From contig JBBSDP010000017.1 of the NCBI GenBank assembly GCA_038240605.1, positions 21,867-85,866 of the forward strand: DNA of 64,000 nucleotides. The letters are read 5' to 3'. The translations under genes and the position numbers were made by a program. The DNA is from JBBSDP01 sp038240605 (GTDB lineage: Bacteria; Planctomycetota; Phycisphaerae; Tepidisphaerales; Tepidisphaeraceae). Every line of letters begins with the position of its first letter. The first letter of the stretch is position 1. A model generated the notes under the pieces. It did no database searches. It had not been told where the DNA came from and saw nothing but the letters and a program-made list of their open reading frames with translations. This document shows, piece after piece, positions 32,178 to 42,170 of the stretch.

Positions 32178-33548
32178 ATGATGTCCGCCGTGTATTCCTC
32201 AGCACGTGAAGTCAACTTCGATGCGATCGTCGGACCGACGCACGCCTACGCCGGGCTGGCCATGGGCAACCTCGCGTCGCAGCGCCACAAGCACGCCGTC
32301 TCCCATCCGCGACAGGCTGCCCTTCAGGGTTTGGCGAAGATGAAGCTGCTGGCCGACCTGGGCATCCCCCAGGCGGTCCTTCCGCCGCAACGGCGTCCCG
32401 ACCTGGACATGCTGCGGCGCCTGGGATTTTCCGGCGACGACGCCGCGGTCCTCAGCGCCGCCGGGCAGGAAGACCCTGGCTTACTGGCCGCAAGCAGTAG
32501 TGCATCGGCGATGTGGGCCGCCAACGCCGCGACCGTTTCCCCCTCCGCCGATACGGCTGACGGGAAGGTCCACTTCACCCCGGCAAACCTCGTGAGCCAG
32601 TTTCATCGATCGATCGAAACCCGCGCCACTGCCGCCATCTTGCGAGTGATCTTTCCGGACAGCGCCCGCTTCGTTCATCACCCCGCTCTGCCGGCTTGTC
32701 TGCCGCTAGGCGATGAAGGGGCCGCCAATCATGCTCGACTCACTCCTTCCTACGGCCAATCCGGCCTCGAGGTGTTCGTCTATGGGCGCGATGAATCGTC
32801 GACGACGACCAACACTGCCGCTCCCCGGCGATTTCCCGCCCGCCAATCCCGCGCCGCGGCCGAAGCGATCGCACGCCTCCATGGCCTCGATCCCGCTCGC
32901 ACCCTTTTCCTCCGACAGAATCCCGAAGCGATCGATGCCGGGGTCTTTCACAACGATGTGATCTGCGTCGGCAATGAAGACGTCCTGCTCGTTCACGAGC
33001 GCGCCTTCGCCGGCGGCGCCGCTGATCTGAATCGCATCACCGAGGCCTACCAGGCCGTTTCCGGGCAGCGACTTCACCTGATCACGATCCCGGAGTCCGC
33101 GCTATCGCTTTCAGAGTCCGTCGAGACCTACCTCTTCAACAGTCAGCTGGTCACCGCGCCCGACCGATCGGGCATGCGTCTCATCGCTCCGATCGAGGTG
33201 CGCGACCATCCGAGTGCCCGACGATGTGTGGAACAGGTTCTCGCCGACTCGGCCAATCCGGTGAACGCCGTCACCTGGGTGGACGTGCGCCAAAGCATGA
33301 ACAACGGCGGTGGCCCCGCCTGCCTGCGCCTGCGCGTCGTCCTCACCGAAGCGGAGCTGGCGAGCGTTCGCCCCGACGTCTTCCTGAATGATTCGCTCTA
33401 CGCAATGCTGACCGACTGGATCACGCGACAATATCGCGAGCGCCTCGCCCCGGGTGACCTGGCCGATCCCCGCCTGCTTCAGGAAGTTCGCCGGGCGCTC
33501 GATGAGCTTTCCCAGATCCTGCGCATCGACATGATCACGGCAGCTTGA
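32178..33548 (+). CDS. astB: N-succinylarginine dihydrolase
   Basis: The MM start at 32178 gives 456 residues, close to AstB length. It hydrolyses succinylarginine to succinylornithine, CO2 and ammonia in the arginine succinyltransferase pathway. It has EVNFDAIVGPTHAYAGLAMGNLAS, FTPANLVSQFHRSIE, FHNDVICVGNEDVLLVHE and the Cys motif QSMNNGGGPACLRLRVVL. The amidinotransferase-fold catalytic residues are retained. No astA, C, D or E gene is next to it, which is unusual. It overlaps the convergent response regulator gene by 14 bases. Confidence 0.92.
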   Translation: MMSAVYSSAREVNFDAIVGPTHAYAGLAMGNLASQRHKHAVSHPRQAALQGLAKMKLLADLGIPQAVLPPQRRPDLDMLRRLGFSGDDAAVLSAAGQEDPGLLAASSSASAMWAANAATVSPSADTADGKVHFTPANLVSQFHRSIETRATAAILRVIFPDSARFVHHPALPACLPLGDEGAANHARLTPSYGQSGLEVFVYGRDESSTTTNTAAPRRFPARQSRAAAEAIARLHGLDPARTLFLRQNPEAIDAGVFHNDVICVGNEDVLLVHERAFAGGAADLNRITEAYQAVSGQRLHLITIPESALSLSESVETYLFNSQLVTAPDRSGMRLIAPIEVRDHPSARRCVEQVLADSANPVNAVTWVDVRQSMNNGGGPACLRLRVVLTEAELASVRPDVFLNDSLYAMLTDWITRQYRERLAPGDLADPRLLQEVRRALDELSQILRIDMITAA

Positions 33549-34161
33549 ACCCTTCGTTCTGATAAGCCTCGAGCTTGTAGTACAGCGTCCGACGGCTGAT
33601 GCCCAGCTCGACCGCCGTCGCGGTGCGATTGCCGGCGTTGCGCTCCAGGACTGCCAGGATGTGCTGCCGCTCGACATCGTGCAGCGTCATTCCCTCGGCG
33701 CCGGGCACGGGTGAATGGGAGGTGGCGACCGCGTCACCACCTTCGTCCTTAGCGGCTGGCGACGCGGGCGCGAGTCGTCGCATGGCACGATCCAGCGCCT
33801 GCTCCAGCTCGCCCAGATGGCACGGCTTGGTCAGAAACTCCACGACGTCCAGATGCATGGCGGTGCGCGCGGCCTCCACGCTGGCAAACCCGGTCAGGAC
33901 GATCGCCTGAAGGTGGGGTCGTTTTTCACGCAGGCGGGTGAGCGTCTCGAGGCCGTCGGCCCCGGGCAGGTTCAGGTCGAGCAGTGCGATCTCGGGTCCC
34001 GCCGTCTCGGCAACGCGCAGCGCCTCTTCTCCGCTACGCGCCGAGGTGACGGTGAAACCCCAGCCGCCGATCGCGCGGACGAGCAGGTCGCGCATGCGCG
34101 GCTCGTCTTCGACGATCAGCACGCGACCCTGCGGCCGAATTGGGATCACCACCTCGCTCAT
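33535..34161 (-). CDS. Response regulator with Fis-type HTH
   Basis: 208 residues. The receiver domain (about 12-125) has VLIVEDEPRMRDLL, phospho-acceptor Asp62 in IALLDLNLPG and Lys in EFLTKPCHL. A flexible linker leads to a C-terminal Fis-type HTH (LHDVERQHILAVLERNAGNRTATAVELGISRRTLYYKLEAY). There is no AAA+ domain, so it resembles the RegA/PrrA/ActR group rather than NtrC. Its start overlaps the kinase stop by 4 bases (34158-34161), so both are made together. Confidence 0.92.
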   Translation of the reverse strand: MSEVVIPIRPQGRVLIVEDEPRMRDLLVRAIGGWGFTVTSARSGEEALRVAETAGPEIALLDLNLPGADGLETLTRLREKRPHLQAIVLTGFASVEAARTAMHLDVVEFLTKPCHLGELEQALDRAMRRLAPASPAAKDEGGDAVATSHSPVPGAEGMTLHDVERQHILAVLERNAGNRTATAVELGISRRTLYYKLEAYQNEGFKLP

Positions 34162-35675
34162 GCCGATTTCTCCGCCATCGCCAGGGCCGGCAGGTCAACG
34201 GTAAAGCGGCTTCCCCGTCCGACGCCTTCGCTGGCGGCGCGGATCTGGCCTCCGTGGCTTTGCACGATGGCATGACTGATCGACAGCCCCAGGCCAGTCC
34301 CGGCTTGGCGCACGCCACGTTTCTCCGTGAAGAACGGCTCGAAGATCCGCTCCAGCGTCCGCGGCGACATCCCCTTCCCATTGTCGATCACGCTCAACTC
34401 GACCCGCTCGCCCCGTCGGACCACCTCGATCGTCACGCGCCCCGCCTTCGCAGCGGCGGGCGCGATGGCCACGGCGGCGGGAATGGATTCCAAAGCGTTG
34501 AGAGTCAGGTTGAGCAGCACCTGTTTCATTTCACCTTCCAGGGCATCGACGACCAGCTCATCCCGCGCCCCGTCCGCATGGACGTCGATCGTTCGCCCGC
34601 GATGCATCGGCAGCCCGCTCACCATCGCCGCCACCTGCTCCGCCAGGTCGGCGAGGTTGACGGGGCGACGGCTTTCGTTTCCCTGCCGCGCCAGCGACAG
34701 AAGCTTGGCGGTGATATCCTTGCAGCGAAAGGCTTCGTCGCTGATCACTTGGAGCGAGCGAAGCAGCTCTGGATCGACGGCGCGGCCCGGCTCGACGTTG
34801 CTGGCGGATTTGAGCTGTTCGAGCGTGTACTCGGCGTAGCCGCTGATGATGCCCAGCGGGTTGTTGATCTCGTGGGCCACGCCCGCGGCCAGGTAGCCAA
34901 CGCTTGCCAGGCGCTCGGAGCGAACCAGCTCCCGGCTCTTCTGCTCGACCTTCTCCTCGAGCTGATGATAGAAGCCGTCCAGCTCCTCGGCCATCCGGTT
35001 GAAGTCCGTCGCCAGCGACGCGAACTCCTCGCCGCCGGCCGGGGTGATTCGCTGCGAGAATTGCCCGACCGCAACCTTGCGCACGCCGCTCCGCAGCCGA
35101 TTGAGTGGCAGCATGACGCCACGGTATTGCCAGGCGCCCAGGATCACGGCCCCGACGACTGCCGTCGCCGAGACCACCGCCGTCACCATCACCGTAGCAC
35201 GGCGTTTGGCGCCGGCGGCGCGCTGATTTTCCTCAATGGAACGGCGCACCTGCGCTGCCTTGGCCGCGATCTCCCCCATGGCCCGATCGACCGCGCCGGC
35301 ATCGACGGCCAGCACGTCCTGATCGGTTTGCTCCTCGGGTGGCCGGCGCAATTGCTTCACCGCGTCGGCCAGAGCGGCTCCGATGGCATCGCCTTCACGG
35401 CCGTGTACCGGCTCGACCAGCCGATACCGCGTTGCCGCCAACTCCACCTGCGCCCGCGCCGCCGCCCGATCAGGATGCTCCGATGCAAGCAGGCTCCGCG
35501 CAATGGCCAGTTGCGACCCCGCCTCAAACACCTGCCGCAATTCCTTGTACCCCTGCAGCGCCAGGCCGTAATCCTGCCGCAGCCCGTTGAGTCCCCAGAG
35601 CGACGCCGCCACGGTCAGCAGCAATCCCACGATCATCGCGGAGATCTGCAAAGCCATCTTCCGACGGAGCGTCAT
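34158..35675 (-). CDS. Membrane sensor histidine kinase
   Basis: 505 residues. Two membrane helices (about 10-28 and 160-182) bound a periplasmic helical sensor of about 130 residues. A HAMP segment, a coiled coil and a HisKA domain with phospho-acceptor His268 (GVAHEINNPLGIISGYAEY) follow. The HATPase domain has N-box LTLNALESIP, G1 VIDNGKGM, and G2 FFTEKRGVRQAGTGLGLSISHAIVQSHGG. It phosphorylates the coupled Fis-type regulator. The stimulus is unknown. Confidence 0.94.
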   Translation of the reverse strand: MTLRRKMALQISAMIVGLLLTVAASLWGLNGLRQDYGLALQGYKELRQVFEAGSQLAIARSLLASEHPDRAAARAQVELAATRYRLVEPVHGREGDAIGAALADAVKQLRRPPEEQTDQDVLAVDAGAVDRAMGEIAAKAAQVRRSIEENQRAAGAKRRATVMVTAVVSATAVVGAVILGAWQYRGVMLPLNRLRSGVRKVAVGQFSQRITPAGGEEFASLATDFNRMAEELDGFYHQLEEKVEQKSRELVRSERLASVGYLAAGVAHEINNPLGIISGYAEYTLEQLKSASNVEPGRAVDPELLRSLQVISDEAFRCKDITAKLLSLARQGNESRRPVNLADLAEQVAAMVSGLPMHRGRTIDVHADGARDELVVDALEGEMKQVLLNLTLNALESIPAAVAIAPAAAKAGRVTIEVVRRGERVELSVIDNGKGMSPRTLERIFEPFFTEKRGVRQAGTGLGLSISHAIVQSHGGQIRAASEGVGRGSRFTVDLPALAMAEKSA

Positions 35676-35819
35676 ACACTGCGATCATATCGCTTGAGCT
35701 GAAAAGTTGAATGTTGGAGAAAACGGGCCCCCGAAATCGACACAGGTCGCACGTCCAACTGCCGCTTCTACCGAACGTCTGGTCCGACCGGCAGCAAGGA
35801 GTCGAGAAAGGGCTGAACT

Positions 35820-36044
35820 TCATTCAGATTGCGTGCCGTTGTGGTGTACGGTCCAGTCTTCAGGTGCGAGGGACTGGAGAAGTCGTTCCCACATGGGGCG
35901 TGCGGCGGCGCCGCTCAGCTCGAATGACTTGACGCCAATGTCGATGTTGAGCGTCGGCTCGATCGGGTGGTCCACGAAGTGAGCCTGCGAGATCTGGTCG
36001 AGGTCAATGATGCTGGATCGGCCAATGTGGATAAATCGTGCCAT
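35820..36044 (-). CDS. Small hypothetical protein
   Basis: 74 residues. Strands FIHIGRSSIIDLDQISQAHFVDH and LNIDIGVKSFELSGAAARPMWERLLQSLA suggest a small beta fold with one C-terminal helix. The F-x-L-S-G-x-A-A-x-x-x-W pattern recalls short proteins sometimes annotated as hypothetical in planctomycetes. No membrane segment is present and no function can be assigned. Its ribosome site is weak. Confidence 0.45.
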   Translation of the reverse strand: MARFIHIGRSSIIDLDQISQAHFVDHPIEPTLNIDIGVKSFELSGAAARPMWERLLQSLAPEDWTVHHNGTQSE

Positions 36045-36152
36045 GTTGCCGGCGTTCCTTTCGGGTTGTGGTCAGAAGTGCGCGCTGGCCTCACAGCGAC
36101 GTTGTTCTCTCCGATTGCTTCAGATCGCGACGGGTAACCCCTTCACGTTGCG

Positions 36153-37439
36153 CTAATCGGGAAGCGGCTGGCCGCGGGTTTCGGGCGCGAACCAGATCAG
36201 CACCATGCCGACGCCGTAGACCAGCGTGATCGCCGCTGAGGCTTGGGCATACTTACCGCCGAAGTGGCTGACGAGCCAACCCTGCCCCAGCGCCCCGCCC
36301 GCGGCGACGATACGGCCGAAATTAAAGCTGACACCCTGCCCCGTCGCCCGCACCCGCGTGGGAAACAGCTCGGGCAGGTAGAGCGGAAGCCAGCCGTAGA
36401 ACGCCGCGGTGGTGGCGCCGACGATGAAGGTCATGGCGATCAGCCGCCAGCCATAGCTCGTGAACCCAAGGAAGAGGATCTGGCAGGTAATCAGCGAGGC
36501 AATGCACAGGCTGAAGTAAGTGATCCGCCGGCCGGCCCAGCCGCCGGCCAGTGCCCCGGCGAAGCAGCCGAGCACCGCCCCCAGGGCGCTGGAGATTTGC
36601 GCCACGGCCTTGGCGTTGGGCATGGCGGAGTGCGTGATCTGGTCAACCCACAGCGGGATCCACTGAACCGACGCCCACGTTCCGATCAGGCAGACCGAGG
36701 CGAACGCAATCCCCAGGAGCGTGAGCCGTCGCAAGGGCGGCGTCATCACTTCCGCCAGCGGCCCCAATGCACGATTGCGCACCGTCTGTTTCCACCGCCG
36801 TGACTCGGGCACGAAGAGTCGGATGAAGAACGTGAGCAGCGCCGGCGCGGCGCCGGCCAGCATCACCCATCGCCACGAGTGAGTCGTGACGCGGAACACC
36901 AGTCCCAGCACGCCGATCAGCGCGAACCCGACGTTGCTGGCCGCGCCGATCGCCCCGGCCAGCAACGGCCGGCGCGCCTCCGGCCAGCACTCCATCACCA
37001 GTGCCACGCCCAGGGACCATTCCCCACCCATTCCCAGAGCCGCGACGAACCGCAACACCGCCAGGTGCCAGGGCGCACCGGCGAAGAAACAGAGCCCAGA
37101 GAAAATCGAGTAAACCAGGACGCTCATCGCCATCGCCCGCACGCGTCCGATGCGGTCGCCGAGCCACCCGAACACCAACCCGCCGCACGCCGCCCCGATG
37201 AGGAACAGCGCCGTGATGATGGCCATCCACCAGCCGACGCGCTGGTCGTTGCTGACGTGCATCAATTCCTGGAGGGCCGGCCGGGCCACGAGTGGAAAGA
37301 TGCCCATCTCCAGCCCGTCAAACATCCAGCCGAGGAACGCCGCCGTCAGGACGAGCCATCGCTCGTGGGCCGAGGCGATGATGGGAGAGGGATCGGGAAT
37401 TCCAGCCGGCTGGCGATCGAGGACTTGCGTACGGCTCAT
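36153..37439 (-). CDS. MFS transporter of the SV2/AAHS type
   Basis: 428 residues with 12 predicted membrane helices. The loop 2-3 motif reads GLVFGWLGDRIGRVRAM, and the N-terminal helix motif is WLVLTAAFLGWMFDGLEMG, both typical of the sugar/aromatic-acid MFS group. Loop 8-9 (GWAGRRITYFSLCIASLI) and LPELFPTRVRATGQGVSFNFGRI near the end complete the pattern. The likely substrates are organic acids, but the sequence does not decide. It is monocistronic. Confidence 0.88.
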   Translation of the reverse strand: MSRTQVLDRQPAGIPDPSPIIASAHERWLVLTAAFLGWMFDGLEMGIFPLVARPALQELMHVSNDQRVGWWMAIITALFLIGAACGGLVFGWLGDRIGRVRAMAMSVLVYSIFSGLCFFAGAPWHLAVLRFVAALGMGGEWSLGVALVMECWPEARRPLLAGAIGAASNVGFALIGVLGLVFRVTTHSWRWVMLAGAAPALLTFFIRLFVPESRRWKQTVRNRALGPLAEVMTPPLRRLTLLGIAFASVCLIGTWASVQWIPLWVDQITHSAMPNAKAVAQISSALGAVLGCFAGALAGGWAGRRITYFSLCIASLITCQILFLGFTSYGWRLIAMTFIVGATTAAFYGWLPLYLPELFPTRVRATGQGVSFNFGRIVAAGGALGQGWLVSHFGGKYAQASAAITLVYGVGMVLIWFAPETRGQPLPD

Positions 37440-37568
37440 GCGGGTAAGACTGCTACCGCGAGGCGAGGAACCCCGTTGCCGTTGGACGACGATGAGAATC
37501 GCCCATCAATGACCGCAGGCTGCCCTTGACTTCAAATCCCATTCCAATGACAACCACCCGGGAAACAC

Positions 37569-38666
37569 ATGAACAGCCACCAGCAGCAGAAACCGCGCAT
37601 CCTCACCGGCGATACGCCCACGGGTAAGTTGCACCTCGGCCATTACGTCGGCAGTGTCGAGAATCGGCTGGCGTTGCAGGCGTCGTACGACTGCTACTTC
37701 ATCATCGCCAATAAGCACGCCTTCAGCACCCGCGCCGAAAAGCCGGAGGAGATCCGGCAGAGCGTGATCGAGATCGCGACAGATTACCTGGCCGCCGGGA
37801 TCGATCCCAACCAGAGCACGATGTTCATCCAGAGCGAAGTGCCGGCGATCGACGAGCTCACGTTCTACTTCTCGATGCTCCTGCCATTCAACGTGGTCAT
37901 GAAGAACCCCACGATCAAGGAGGAGATCCGGGACAAGGGACTCGGTGACAGTTATCCGTTCGGGTTTCCGCTGTACGCCGTGGGCCAGACGGCCGACATC
38001 CTCGCCTTTCGTCCGCAACTCGTGCCGGTCGGGGAGGACCAGCTCCCGCATCTGGAACTGACCCGTGTGGTGGCGCGGAAGTTCGATCAGATCTATTGCG
38101 GCGTCGATCCCCAGACGGCGGACTACGACTACGTGAAGGCCGGCGGGCTCTTTCCAGTCATCGAGCCGAAGCTCGGCCGTGTTCACCGTCTAGTCGGGAC
38201 CGGCGGCCCCGGGCCGAGTGGTGAACTGCTGAAGATGAGCAAGTCGCTGAACAACGCGATTTACCTATCCGACGACGCCGACGTGGTGCAGAAGAAAGTG
38301 ATGGGGATGTACACGGATCCGAAACGGCTGCGTGCCACCGATCCGGGAACGGTGGAGAACAACCCGCTCTGGATCTTCCACGAAACGTTCAACCCGGATG
38401 CGGCATGGGTGGCCGAGCAGGAAGAGGCCTACCGGCAGGGGAAGGTGGGTGACGTCATCATCAAGCGTAAACTCATCGAGGTGCTCAACACGCTGCTGGA
38501 GCCGATCCGCAACCGACGCAAACCGTTCGAATCCAATCCGAGCGATGTGCTGGACGTGCTTCGAGCGGGCACGAAACGGGCGAACGCGGTCGCTGAGGAA
38601 ACCTTGCAACTGGCCAAACAGAAACTGAAGCAGGATTACTTTGGGCGGGATCTATCGATCCGGTGA
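37569..38666 (+). CDS. trpS: Tryptophanyl-tRNA synthetase
   Basis: 365 residues. It charges tRNA-Trp. The class I signatures are TGDTPTGKLHLGHYVGSVEN (HLGH for HIGH) and KMSKSLNNAI for KMSKS. PVGEDQLPHLELTRVVARKF is the conserved tRNA-synthetase core. The Trp-pocket and C-terminal helical domain look complete. There is an ACACATG start without a strong ribosome site. Confidence 0.96.
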   Translation: MNSHQQQKPRILTGDTPTGKLHLGHYVGSVENRLALQASYDCYFIIANKHAFSTRAEKPEEIRQSVIEIATDYLAAGIDPNQSTMFIQSEVPAIDELTFYFSMLLPFNVVMKNPTIKEEIRDKGLGDSYPFGFPLYAVGQTADILAFRPQLVPVGEDQLPHLELTRVVARKFDQIYCGVDPQTADYDYVKAGGLFPVIEPKLGRVHRLVGTGGPGPSGELLKMSKSLNNAIYLSDDADVVQKKVMGMYTDPKRLRATDPGTVENNPLWIFHETFNPDAAWVAEQEEAYRQGKVGDVIIKRKLIEVLNTLLEPIRNRRKPFESNPSDVLDVLRAGTKRANAVAEETLQLAKQKLKQDYFGRDLSIR

Positions 38667-38685
38667 AGCCGCGCGATGAATGTGG

Positions 38686-39450
38686 TCAGGCGGAAGGGGG
38701 AGTCGGCGGCGGCGATTGAGAGTCAGGCGGGGGGGTGGCCGGAACGGCTGGCGGCGCCGAGCCGTACCCATAACTCGTTGGCGGCATGTCTGGCTGGAGC
38801 TGACCGACTTGCGGTTGGCCATAACCGCCAACTTGCATCATTTGCTGTTGCTGCTGGTATTGCCAAATCTGCGCGGCCACCTGCCGCTGTTGGGCGTCGA
38901 TTTGCGGGGCGGCGCGCATCGCCTGCGTGAGCCATGTGATAACCAGTCCCAGAAGCACCAGCGGAATCAGCCCGATGATGATGCCGACAAACGCCGATGG
39001 GTTCTTCATCCCCATGATGACCGCACCGACGATCTGCATGAGCATGAAGATCGCCAACAGCACGCAGAAAACAAGGCTGAAAATGGCGGCGATCTTGCCG
39101 CCGCGGCGCACGAACACGCCCAGGACAACAAAGACAATTCCCAACAACACCTCGACCACGGCCATCACGGTATACACCGTTCGCATGAACTGTTCGGGTG
39201 TCAGTCCAGTCCCCGTGTCGGAAATCCGCATCCCCGACTGCTCCAGCACCTTATCCATCGGGCCCATTGCGGCGAAGACGCCCAGGCACGCGCCGCACAA
39301 CAACAGCAACCCACTTAGCACGAACATCCCGATGCCGGCGCGGCGCGCCGGCGCCAGCAGCTCCGGGCCCGGCTGGAAATATTGATAATCCATCGGGTAA
39401 GGCGAAGGCGGGTACTGCGAGGGTGGATAGGACGGAGGGTATTGGCTCAC
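38686..39450 (-). CDS. Hypothetical four-helix membrane protein with Pro/Gln-rich ends
   Basis: 254 residues. The N-terminus (SQYPPSYPPSQYPPSPYP) and the last 60 residues (GGYGQPQVGQLQPDM and Pro-rich tail) are low-complexity and Tyr/Pro/Gln-rich. Four membrane helices lie at about 38-62, 90-115, 122-145 and 150-172. Unknown family; similar Pro-Tyr-rich membrane proteins are common in planctomycetes. Confidence 0.65.
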   Translation of the reverse strand: MSQYPPSYPPSQYPPSPYPMDYQYFQPGPELLAPARRAGIGMFVLSGLLLLCGACLGVFAAMGPMDKVLEQSGMRISDTGTGLTPEQFMRTVYTVMAVVEVLLGIVFVVLGVFVRRGGKIAAIFSLVFCVLLAIFMLMQIVGAVIMGMKNPSAFVGIIIGLIPLVLLGLVITWLTQAMRAAPQIDAQQRQVAAQIWQYQQQQQMMQVGGYGQPQVGQLQPDMPPTSYGYGSAPPAVPATPPPDSQSPPPTPPSA

Positions 39451-39540
39451 GTTGCTTATTCCAGTTCCTGATCGTCGTGCGATCGCGCGATGCCGTCAAG
39501 CGGCGCCAGCTTTGCGCGAAGGCGTCGAACCGACTTCCGA

Positions 39541-40932
39541 TCAGTGCATCCATAAAAAGACCGGCTCGCCGCCGACCTCGATCTCAACATGGTCCTCGAC
39601 GGCTTTCCATGTAACGGTTGCCGGGCCGCCCCGGTCTTGCGGCATGCGCTCCGCGCGATAGGGCTTCACCGAACCCGCCGCCAGCGGCAAGTTCTTCAGC
39701 TTGGCCTTCGTATCGCCGGTCGGGACCCACGCGACCATCACCCGCTCCTGCGGACGATCGGCGTGGACGTATTCGAAGCAGTACAGATCGCCGTCGCGGC
39801 GCACCAGTGCCCTGGAAAATCGGTACTCGCCGAGCGACTTATCGAGATGGGCGACGGCGTAGAACGAAGGCTTCGGTGCAAAGTTTCGAGTGATGCCCGA
39901 GGCGCCATGAAGCTGCGCCTCGTCCTTGTCATTGAAGAAATAGAGGTATGCCCTGTTCAGGTCCATCGCGGAGAAGAGCAGATAGGAGCGAACGATATAA
40001 CGCGCCTGTTCGGCGTCGGTCATGCCCACCCATTTCGCCCACGGACCATCGGGCGCCGGCGGCTTGCTGGCGCTGTCGTAGCCGAACTCGGTCAGCCAGA
40101 CGCGTTTGCCCGCGGCATGCTCGTCGCGCCAGCGGATCACGGCTTCAACCTGCTTCAGATACGGGATAGACGCGTCTTCGGGAAACGAACGGTGCCACGT
40201 CGGCCAGCCGTCTTTGAAGGCATAGGAATGGACGTTCAGCACGTCGTAGAGCGATTCCAAACCCGCGACGGCGGACATGGGTTTGCTCCACTCGTCGGGC
40301 TTGCCGATGAGGACGGCACAGGTGGCGATCATCAACTTCGGATCACCCTTGCGGATGCCGGCGGCCATGCCCTGGAAGATCGCGCGGTACTGCGACTCAT
40401 TGTACTTGGAGGGCTCGTTGCCGACTTCGATGGAGGAGACCAGCTTCTTCCCCGACGGGCCGAAGAAACGCGCGAAGGCTTCGCCGTAGACCTGGGCATC
40501 GTGCTGCGGATCTTTCCATAACGTGGGAGGAACGTCATCGAAGATGAGGCAGGCATCGATGTCGTATCCAACCCTGAGCCAGGAACCGTAAAGGCCGCCC
40601 CAGTCGACGCCGTTCGCGGCCAGGGGGAATGCCGAGGGATGGGCCGGATCGGGCTGGAGGTCCCAGGCAATCGGATGGTAATCCCGAAGCCGGCGGCAGA
40701 TCGGCTTGTACAGGTCCGGCTTGAACTGCACGGTGTGAACGTTTAGTCCAATGAATTCATGCATAGTGGGAAAAGATCGTGCCGGCCGGTCCGGGGAATC
40801 GGCAGCGGCGTCGGAACTTGCCACGATACAGAGAGTGAGGGCAAGCATTTGCAATCGAGCGTTGCATAAAAGACTCGGGAGCGCGCCGACGGCGACCAAT
40901 GCGTTTCTGATCAGGCTCTTCAAATTGGTCAT
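39541..40932 (-). CDS. Exported clan GH-A glycoside hydrolase (GH39-like)
   Basis: 463 residues. A membrane or signal helix lies near 25-44. The TIM-barrel pattern includes SSIEVGNEPSKYN, with the acid/base Glu173, and VWLTEFGYDS, with the nucleophile Glu282. These two are the N-E-P and E-F motifs of clan GH-A. LNVHSYAF and YLYFFNDKDE fit barrel strands 6 and 8. A small C-terminal beta domain follows (about 380-463). The closest resemblance is to GH39/GH5-type enzymes. The substrate is not determined. Confidence 0.8.
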   Translation of the reverse strand: MTNLKSLIRNALVAVGALPSLLCNARLQMLALTLCIVASSDAAADSPDRPARSFPTMHEFIGLNVHTVQFKPDLYKPICRRLRDYHPIAWDLQPDPAHPSAFPLAANGVDWGGLYGSWLRVGYDIDACLIFDDVPPTLWKDPQHDAQVYGEAFARFFGPSGKKLVSSIEVGNEPSKYNESQYRAIFQGMAAGIRKGDPKLMIATCAVLIGKPDEWSKPMSAVAGLESLYDVLNVHSYAFKDGWPTWHRSFPEDASIPYLKQVEAVIRWRDEHAAGKRVWLTEFGYDSASKPPAPDGPWAKWVGMTDAEQARYIVRSYLLFSAMDLNRAYLYFFNDKDEAQLHGASGITRNFAPKPSFYAVAHLDKSLGEYRFSRALVRRDGDLYCFEYVHADRPQERVMVAWVPTGDTKAKLKNLPLAAGSVKPYRAERMPQDRGGPATVTWKAVEDHVEIEVGGEPVFLWMH

Positions 40933-41055
40933 ATTTCACCCCAGGAGCGGTGTGACGGATACACACCTGCGCCGATACCCACCTGTAGTAAGATGGGTCG
41001 CGGGCGTTGGAGATCAGCCCAATCGGTTCGCGAACGCAGGCCTGAGGTGAAATTC

Positions 41056-41943
41056 ATGCCGGAAAGAGTGGCGTTTATCGGGCTGGGCATCATGGGGGAG
41101 CCGATGGCGGGGCACCTTCTCAAGGCGGGACATGCGCTGACCGTGCATTCGCGGACGCGCTCGCGCGCCGATGACCTGCTGGAACGCGGCGCGACTTGGG
41201 CCCTGAGTCCGGCCGAGGCGGCGGAGCGGGCCGATTTCGTCTTCATCTGCGTTCCCGACACGCCGGACGTTGAAGAGGTCGTGCTGGGGGAGAACGGGGT
41301 TGCCCGCGTCGCGCGGACCGGACAGGTCGTCATCGATCATTCCACCATTTCGCCAACCGTCACCCGGCGGATCGCCGAGTCACTGCTCGATCACGGCGTC
41401 CCCTTCCTCGATGCGCCGGTGAGCGGCGGCGACAGCGGCGCGCGCAGCGCGTCCCTCTCGATCATGGTGGGCGGCGAAGAGCCGGCATTTTCCCGAGCGC
41501 TGCCACTGCTGAAGCGCATGGGCAAGACGATCACGCACTGCGGCGTGAGCGGCAATGGGCAGCTCACCAAACTCGTGAACCAGATCCTGGTGGCCGTGAC
41601 CAACCTGGCGGTCTGCGAAGCGATAACCTTCGCCACGGAGAACGGACTGGACTTGCCCAAGACCCTCACCGCGGTCGGCGGCGGGGCGGCCGGTTCATGG
41701 CAACTGGCCAACCTCGGGCCGAAAATGATCGCCGGGGATTTCGCCCCGGGGTTTATGATCAAGTTACAGGTGAAGGACCTCCGGCTGGCGCTGAAGGCGG
41801 CAGAGGATCGCGGCCTGACGCTGCCGGCGACAAGCCTGGTGGGCGACCTGTTCGCGCGAGCATTGGACGAAGGCCGCGGACGAGAAGGAACGCAGGCGCT
41901 GTTCGCGGTGGTGGAGGAAACGGCGAGGAAGGTGGAACGGTAA
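41056..41943 (+). CDS. NAD-dependent beta-hydroxyacid dehydrogenase (GarR/MmsB type)
   Basis: ATG 41056 after TGAGGTGAAATTC gives 295 residues. The signature at the N-terminus is VAFIGLGIMGEPMAGHLLKAGHALTVHSRT (Rossmann GxGxMG). FLDAPVSGGDSGARSASLSIMVGG is the substrate motif. KLVNQILVAVTNLAVCEAITFA holds the catalytic Lys (GNGQLTKLVNQ). KDLRLALKAA completes the fold. It reduces or oxidises tartronate semialdehyde, 3-hydroxyisobutyrate or similar; the exact substrate is open. Confidence 0.92.
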   Translation: MPERVAFIGLGIMGEPMAGHLLKAGHALTVHSRTRSRADDLLERGATWALSPAEAAERADFVFICVPDTPDVEEVVLGENGVARVARTGQVVIDHSTISPTVTRRIAESLLDHGVPFLDAPVSGGDSGARSASLSIMVGGEEPAFSRALPLLKRMGKTITHCGVSGNGQLTKLVNQILVAVTNLAVCEAITFATENGLDLPKTLTAVGGGAAGSWQLANLGPKMIAGDFAPGFMIKLQVKDLRLALKAAEDRGLTLPATSLVGDLFARALDEGRGREGTQALFAVVEETARKVER

Positions 41944-42057
<114 letters not shown>

Positions 42058-42170
42058 GCCTCGCGGCCGGCGGCGTGATTTTCTCGGTCTTCGGATGCTG
42101 GGTTCTCATCCGGAACGCATTCGTTTCGATGAAGGGTCGCCGGCCTCGCGCGCGCACGGCGTTGCATCGC

